From: Przewalskia tangutica | Taxonomy: Eukaryota; Streptophyta; Magnoliopsida; Solanales; Solanaceae | Length of the DNA: 64,000 nt | Direction of reading: 5' to 3' | Assembly: GCA_029844215.1 (NCBI GenBank) | Contig: CM056738.1 | Span: forward strand, 65,687,593 to 65,751,592 | Shown: positions 59,345 through 64,000 of the stretch, piece after piece | Layout of the letters: each line of letters starts with the position of its first letter | How positions within the stretch are numbered: position 1 is the stretch's first letter | Notes under the pieces: generated by a model | What the model was told of the DNA's origin: nothing | Database searches by the model: none | Seen by the model: only the letters and a program-made list of their open reading frames with translations | Program-made: the position numbers and the translations under genes

Positions 59345-60600
59345 ATGCCTCCACGTAAGGCAACCCGGGCAGAAGGGCAAAGCGGCGGAGCCGCTAGCGA
59401 GACACCCAGTCACGAGGCTCGTGCCCGATCTATACGAGCAGCGAGTACCATGACGCCGCCGGCCCAGCAGAGACCACAGTACCAGCCTCGCATCCCGCGA
59501 TGCAGGGGCGGAGGTTAGTACAAGGAGATGGCCAGCTTTTGGCTAAAGTTGTGGCCCGTCTGAGAGAAGGATCGGCGATTCGATTCAGCTCGATCTTGTC
59601 GCGCCCGTGGTTCACCCGAGGGCAGAGAGTTTGAGGCTACGAGACTTCTTGGTCAGAGCCGCCGGAGTTTTATGGATCGAGGCGGAGGATGATCCGCGGA
59701 GTTCATCCGTCGGCTTGAGGATTATGAGAGTGATCAGGGCGTCGGAGACCGAGTCCGTGATCTTTGGTTCACATAGGTTGCGTGATACCGCAGTCGATTG
59801 GTTTGATTCATGGGAGTTATCCCGGGGAGAGCACGCGTCCCCAGCTACTTGGGATGAGTTCTCAGAGGCTTTCTCACTCACTTCTTGCCTCCGCGGATGA
59901 GGAGGCGCGGTGATAGATTTTACTCGAGGCGAGGAGGGCCTTTGTCGGGAGTACAATGTCGAGTTTGATTCATTGGCTCGATATGTCCCGGCATTGGTAG
60001 CGAATATGGAGGATAGGGTGCACCGCTATGTCACCGGGCTGAGACGACTATATGGCGAGTCATGTGCGGGGTTTCTCTCGGCCGGGTATGGACATTACCG
60101 CGTGCGCAGCTCACGCCCTTGGATGCGAGGCGCGCAGGTCGACGAGTGGGCGACGGCGGCGAGAAGAAGGCGGGGCGGGAGGTCTTACGGTGGTTATCGT
60201 GGTGGCGGCCTCGGCAGATCTAGATTCGCACCACGGCCCGGACAGAGCACTCGCACCGTCCGCCGGCCGCGCCACGATTTTGAGGCGTACCGGGGCCCTG
60301 GGCTTGAGCGTCGAGGGTAGCGAGTGCTGGCGATCGGGACCACCCCCCCAGTGTGGCCGATGCGGTAGATCCCATTACGGGAAGTGTGGTACTACTTTTG
60401 GATCTTGTTCGATTGTGGCGGCAGGTCACTTTGCGAGGCTGTCCGGCCAGGCGTGGCGGTGGTAGGGCTCGGCCGAGGTTACATTGCCGCTTCATCATCT
60501 CCTACGATTACTCGCCGGGCGAGGTGCTCATGGGTCGCCAGGTCGCGGCAGAGTCGTGGCTCGGGTCGATTCTAGCGGTCCTCAGAACCGCATTTATGCT
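59345..60600 (+). pseudogene. gag: Gag of F
   Basis: ATG at 59345. The core is readable in two pieces, 59607-59900 (RASETESVIF, RLRDTAVDWFDSWELSRGEH) and 59910-60050 (LARYVPALVANMEDRVHRYV). The short knuckle CGRCGRSHYGKC is near 60353-60390 and a decayed canonical knuckle follows. Unlike A, B, C and G, this gag leads into protease, so F had a gag-pol polyprotein. Confidence 0.85.
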
Positions 60601-63600
60601 TTGTCCAGCCGACAGGATCAGGAGGCCTCACCTGATGTCGTCACAGGTACCTTATCAGTTTCTGGGTTTGATATGTATGCTTTGATAGATCTGGGTTCTA
60701 CTCTGTCCTATATATCTCCCCTTGTTGCTAGTAGGATAGAGATAGAGCCTGAGTCCATAGACCCTTTCGAGTAGCTACGCCATGGGTGATTCGGTGGTAG
60801 CTCGGCGGGTATATAGAGCTTGTCTGTGATCATTTGACGTCGGACCAGCCGACTTGATAGAGTTGGAGATGATTGACCGATGTGATCATGGGGATGGATT
60901 GGCTAGCTTCTGCTACGCCAATGTAGACTGAGAGAGAATAGTACAGTTCCAGTTTCTGAGGCGGTTGTTGAGTGGGAGAGCACGGTATCGCCGAGGTAGG
61001 TTTATTTCCTACCTCAGGCTAGGAAGATAGTGCGAAGGGTATATCTACCATCTCGTTCGGGTGTTTGATCCGAAGGCTGCGGTGCAGTTTTCCGTCGATT
61101 CGATGGTCAGTGAGTTCCCAGGCGTGTTTCGGATGACCTCGGGTATCCTCCCGAGAGGAGATCGAGTTTTGTATAGATGTGTTGCGGATACTCGGCTTAT
61201 TTCCATTCCGCCATACGAATGGCACTGCCGAGTTGAGAGAGTTGAAGGATCGGCAGGGATTTGCTAGAGAAGGGCTTCATTAGGCCTAGTGTTTCTCCCA
61301 GGGAGCGCGGTATTGTTCGTGAAGAAGAAGGGCGGACGCTGCGCATGTGTGTCGATCTGACGGTGAACAAGGTGACCATTAAACGAGATACCCCTTCCTA
61401 GGATTGATGATTTGTTCGACCGATTGCGAAGTGCGAGATGTTTCTCAAGATTGATCTGCGATCGGCTATCATCAGTGCGAGTCGAGAGGTGGATGTCCTA
61501 GGGCGCATTCGGACGATGCAGGCATTATGAGTTCGTGGTCATGTCTTTTGGGTTGACCAATGCTCGTGTATTCATGGATTTGATGAACCGAGTGTTCAAA
61601 CCATTTTTGACACGTTTGTGATAGTGTTCATTGATGATATCTTGGTTTATTCTCGCCAGAGCGGGAGCATGCGAGCATTTGAGGCTGTCTTGTGATTCTC
61701 CAGACCAGCGATTATACGCCAAGTTTTCCAAATGTGAGTTTTGGTTAACTTGATGGCGTTTCTTAGGCATATTGTCGGGTGATGGCATTCGAGTTGATAC
61801 GGCAAGATCGGCGCAATCGAGACTTGCCTGAACTACTACTCGGCGAGGTTCGCGATTTCGGGCCTTGCAGGTATTATCGGTTCGTGGAGAAGTTTGCTTC
61901 TATCTTCGCACCATTGACTAGGGTGACTCGGAAGGCAGCCAAGTTTGATGGTGATGCTTGTGGCGGGGTTTCGATTCTTTGAAAGAGGCGGCGGCCGCCC
62001 GTTCTTACTCTTCGGAGGTCGGATGGTTATGTCGTGTATTGTGATCGTCGGGCATCGGGTTGGGATGTGTGTTGATGCAGCATGGCGAGTTATAGCATAT
62101 GCATCCCGACGGTGAAGAAACGAGAGGAACTACCCCACCCGTGATTTGGAGTTGGCGTTTGTAATTCACGCTTTGAAGATCCGGAGGCACTATTTGTATG
62201 GGGTTCACGTGGATATTTTTACAGGACCACAAGAGCCTCGGTATATCTTCACCGGAGGAGTGAACTTACGGCGAGGCGGTGGTTAGAGTTGCTTAAGGAT
62301 TACGATGTGGACATCTGTACCACCGGCAAGGCGATGTTGTGGCGGATGCCGCAGTCGTGGGTCGATGGGAGCCTATCGGATGTGCGGCTAGAGAGAAGGG
62401 ACATGGTTCGTAATTTGCACGATTAGCGAGCCTTGGTGTCCGTTTGATTGATTACGATAGCAATGGGGTTAGAGTTCGTGAGGTTGCCGAGTCTTCCATC
62501 GTTGAGGAGGTGAAGAGGCAACGATTCGAGGATCGGCTTTGATTCGATATCGTGATCTGACTCTTCGTGAGGCAAGGGTCCTTGAGGTAGCACGATGGGG
62601 TGCTAAGGTTTGAGGCGAGTTGTGTGTTCGGATGTTTCGTGACTTGGCGAGTTCTTGGGGAAGCACACGGTAGCGCGTTACTCTATCCATCGGTCGAACA
62701 AGATGTACCACGACCTTAGATCCGTGTATTGGTGGGATGGCTTGAAGAGGACGTTGCGAGTTCGTAGCTCGGTGCGTGTTGTCGGCGGTGAAGGTAGAGC
62801 ACCGAGACACGGTGGTTTTATTCTGCGATAGAGATCCGACACGGAAGTGGGAGGTAATCAACATGGACTTCATCACGGGATTACCTCGCACTCGGAGAGA
62901 CATGATTCTATATGGGTTATCGTCGGCGGTGTGAAATCAGCCCACTTTCTTCCGTCGGGGCGACTTTTAGGTGAGGATTATGCGGACTTTACATCAGAGA
63001 TCGCCGGTCGCATGAGTCCCTACTTCGATCATATCGCATGGAGGCCCGCCATTTCGGCCAACTGGAGGTCCTTCGAGAGGGTTTAGGGGCCGGTGAGCAA
63101 GTCGCATTTCATCCACGAGCAGACGGACGAGCGAGCGCACTATCCGCACTCGAGGATATCTGCGAGCCTGTGTTATTGACTTCGATGGTAGTTGGGAGGA
63201 TCATTTGCCTCTAGTTGAGTTCGCGTATAATAATAGCTACCACTCGGATTGGATGGCGCCTTATGAGGCCTTGTATGGGAGGAAGTGCAGATCGCCTATA
63301 GGTTGGTTCGAGGTGGGCGAGTGCGGCTAGTGGGACGGATTTGGTGCAGCGATGGATAAGGTGAAGCTTATCAAGGCGGCTATCGACTCGTAGTCGGCGA
63401 AGTCGTATGCAGATCATCGTCGCCGACATCCAGGTTTGCGATTGATGATTAGGTTTTCTGAAGGTGTCACCCATGAAGGGTGTGATGAGATTCGGGAAGA
63501 AGGAAACTTCGGCCCAGTACATTGGGCGTTTGGATTGTCGCGAGGTAGGCAAGGTTGCCTATGAGTTGGATCCGCCGTCCGTCCGGAGGCGGTGCATCCG

Positions 63601-63850
63601 GTGTTTCACGTTTCTATCTTTGAGGAGATGTATCGGGGATCCATCTAGGGTACATCCGATTGACGATGTCGGTGGCCAGGGGTTATCGTATGAGGAGATT
63701 CCATAGCGATAATCGATCGTCGGGTTAGGCGTCTGCGGACGAAGGGCGTGGCAGTCAAAGTCTTGTGGCGGAACGAGCTCGAGGAGGAGATGGCGTGGGA
63801 AGCAGGAGGACATGAGGCGAGTATCTCACTGTTCCCACCCTCCGGGTAAT
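60570..63850 (+). pseudogene. pol: Pol of F: protease, RT, RNase H, integrase, chromodomain
   Basis: Protease at about 60580-60775: RIYALSSRQDQEASPDVVTG, then the catalytic loop ALIDLGSTLSY, with the active Asp kept; a stop follows at 60771. RT at about 61260-61760 has VFIDDILVY at about 61625-61651, both catalytic Asp present. RNase H lies about 62000-62380 (LLKDYDVDI). Integrase is at about 62640-63500: MYHDLRSVYWWDGL finger side, DSIWVIV core near 62905, then LPLVEFAYNN and MAPYEALYGRKCRSPIGW at 63205-63315. The C-terminal VKVLWRNE chromodomain tail is near 63755-63850. Frameshifts every 50-200 bases; no long ORF. Confidence 0.87.
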
Positions 63851-63969
63851 TCACTTTCCTACTTGTAAATCTTCATTATCGTTTATGCCTAAGTGTTGTT
63901 TATGGTAGTGTGTGGCTTTGCAAGCTATTTAAGTTTTGAAGAACCTTATCGTTATCTGTCTTGGGAAGG

Positions 63970-64000
63970 AACATTCGGACGAATGTTTCTAAGGAAGGAG
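63970..64000 (+). other. Inverted repeat and start of polypurine tract of F
   Basis: AACATTCG-ga-CGAATGTT at 63970-63987, then AAGGAAGGAG to the window end. Confidence 0.8.

Larger units (their letters stand above)
56744..64000 (+). mobile_element. Element F: gag-pol gypsy element (3' LTR off window)
   Basis: Plus-strand element inserted in E RNase H; left flank AATTC at 56739-56743. 5' LTR, primer site, gag, protease, RT, RNase H, integrase, inverted repeat and polypurine tract are all present in order. The window ends within the polypurine tract, so the 3' LTR should begin within a few bases. The LTR family is that of A (TGTTATACC start). It is full-length in layout but heavily frameshifted. 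Confidence 0.9.

Overview
The window is plant nuclear DNA made almost entirely of nested retrotransposons. I find no host gene, tRNA, rRNA or CRISPR array. Ty3/gypsy chromodomain elements (Tekay/Del-like), a plant L1-type LINE with a DUF4283/CCHC ORF1, and an initiator-Met tRNA primer site point to pericentromeric heterochromatin of a dicot. The gag and protease wording looks Solanaceae-like to me, but that is recognition and was not tested.

Nine elements explain the sequence; names are mine. H (+) is an old gypsy pol, visible at 9565-11761. G (-) at 1-9564 lies at the left end of H. E (-) starts at 11762 inside the H integrase; its 3' LTR holds a LINE (13260-18047). D (-) at 18747-55099 is inserted in the E pol. 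C (+) at 22826-50139 is inserted in the D integrase (TSD TGAAC). A (+) at 23437-32448 (TSD ATTGG) and B (-) at 33297-41997 (TSD GGTAT) both sit in the 5' LTR of C. F (+) starts at 56744 in the E RNase H region and runs off the right end, where the window stops inside its polypurine tract. The deepest path is H > E > D > C > A or B.

A, B, C and G have 3.4-3.9 kb LTRs and a short internal region (1.7-2.5 kb) with gag but no protease, RT, RNase H or integrase, so they look like non-autonomous gag-only elements. E, F and H carry pol and are the kind of element that could have mobilised them. D is a chimera: a gag-only layout with a short integrase fragment inside its 3' untranslated region.

Across LTR families that otherwise differ, several non-coding signals are kept: an 18-bp U3 palindrome with a CACGTG core at a near-fixed distance from the TATA box; a GATCCT/AGGATC hairpin in U5; a dyad with a GTGCAC centre just after the primer site; and an 8-bp inverted repeat just before the polypurine tract. 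The LTRs also hold tandem arrays whose units carry short dyads. Reading-frame damage clusters at CAG/CTG/CCG sites. That fits decay of CHG-methylated DNA, or consensus errors at methylated CHG sites, and it limits how far the broken ORFs can be trusted.
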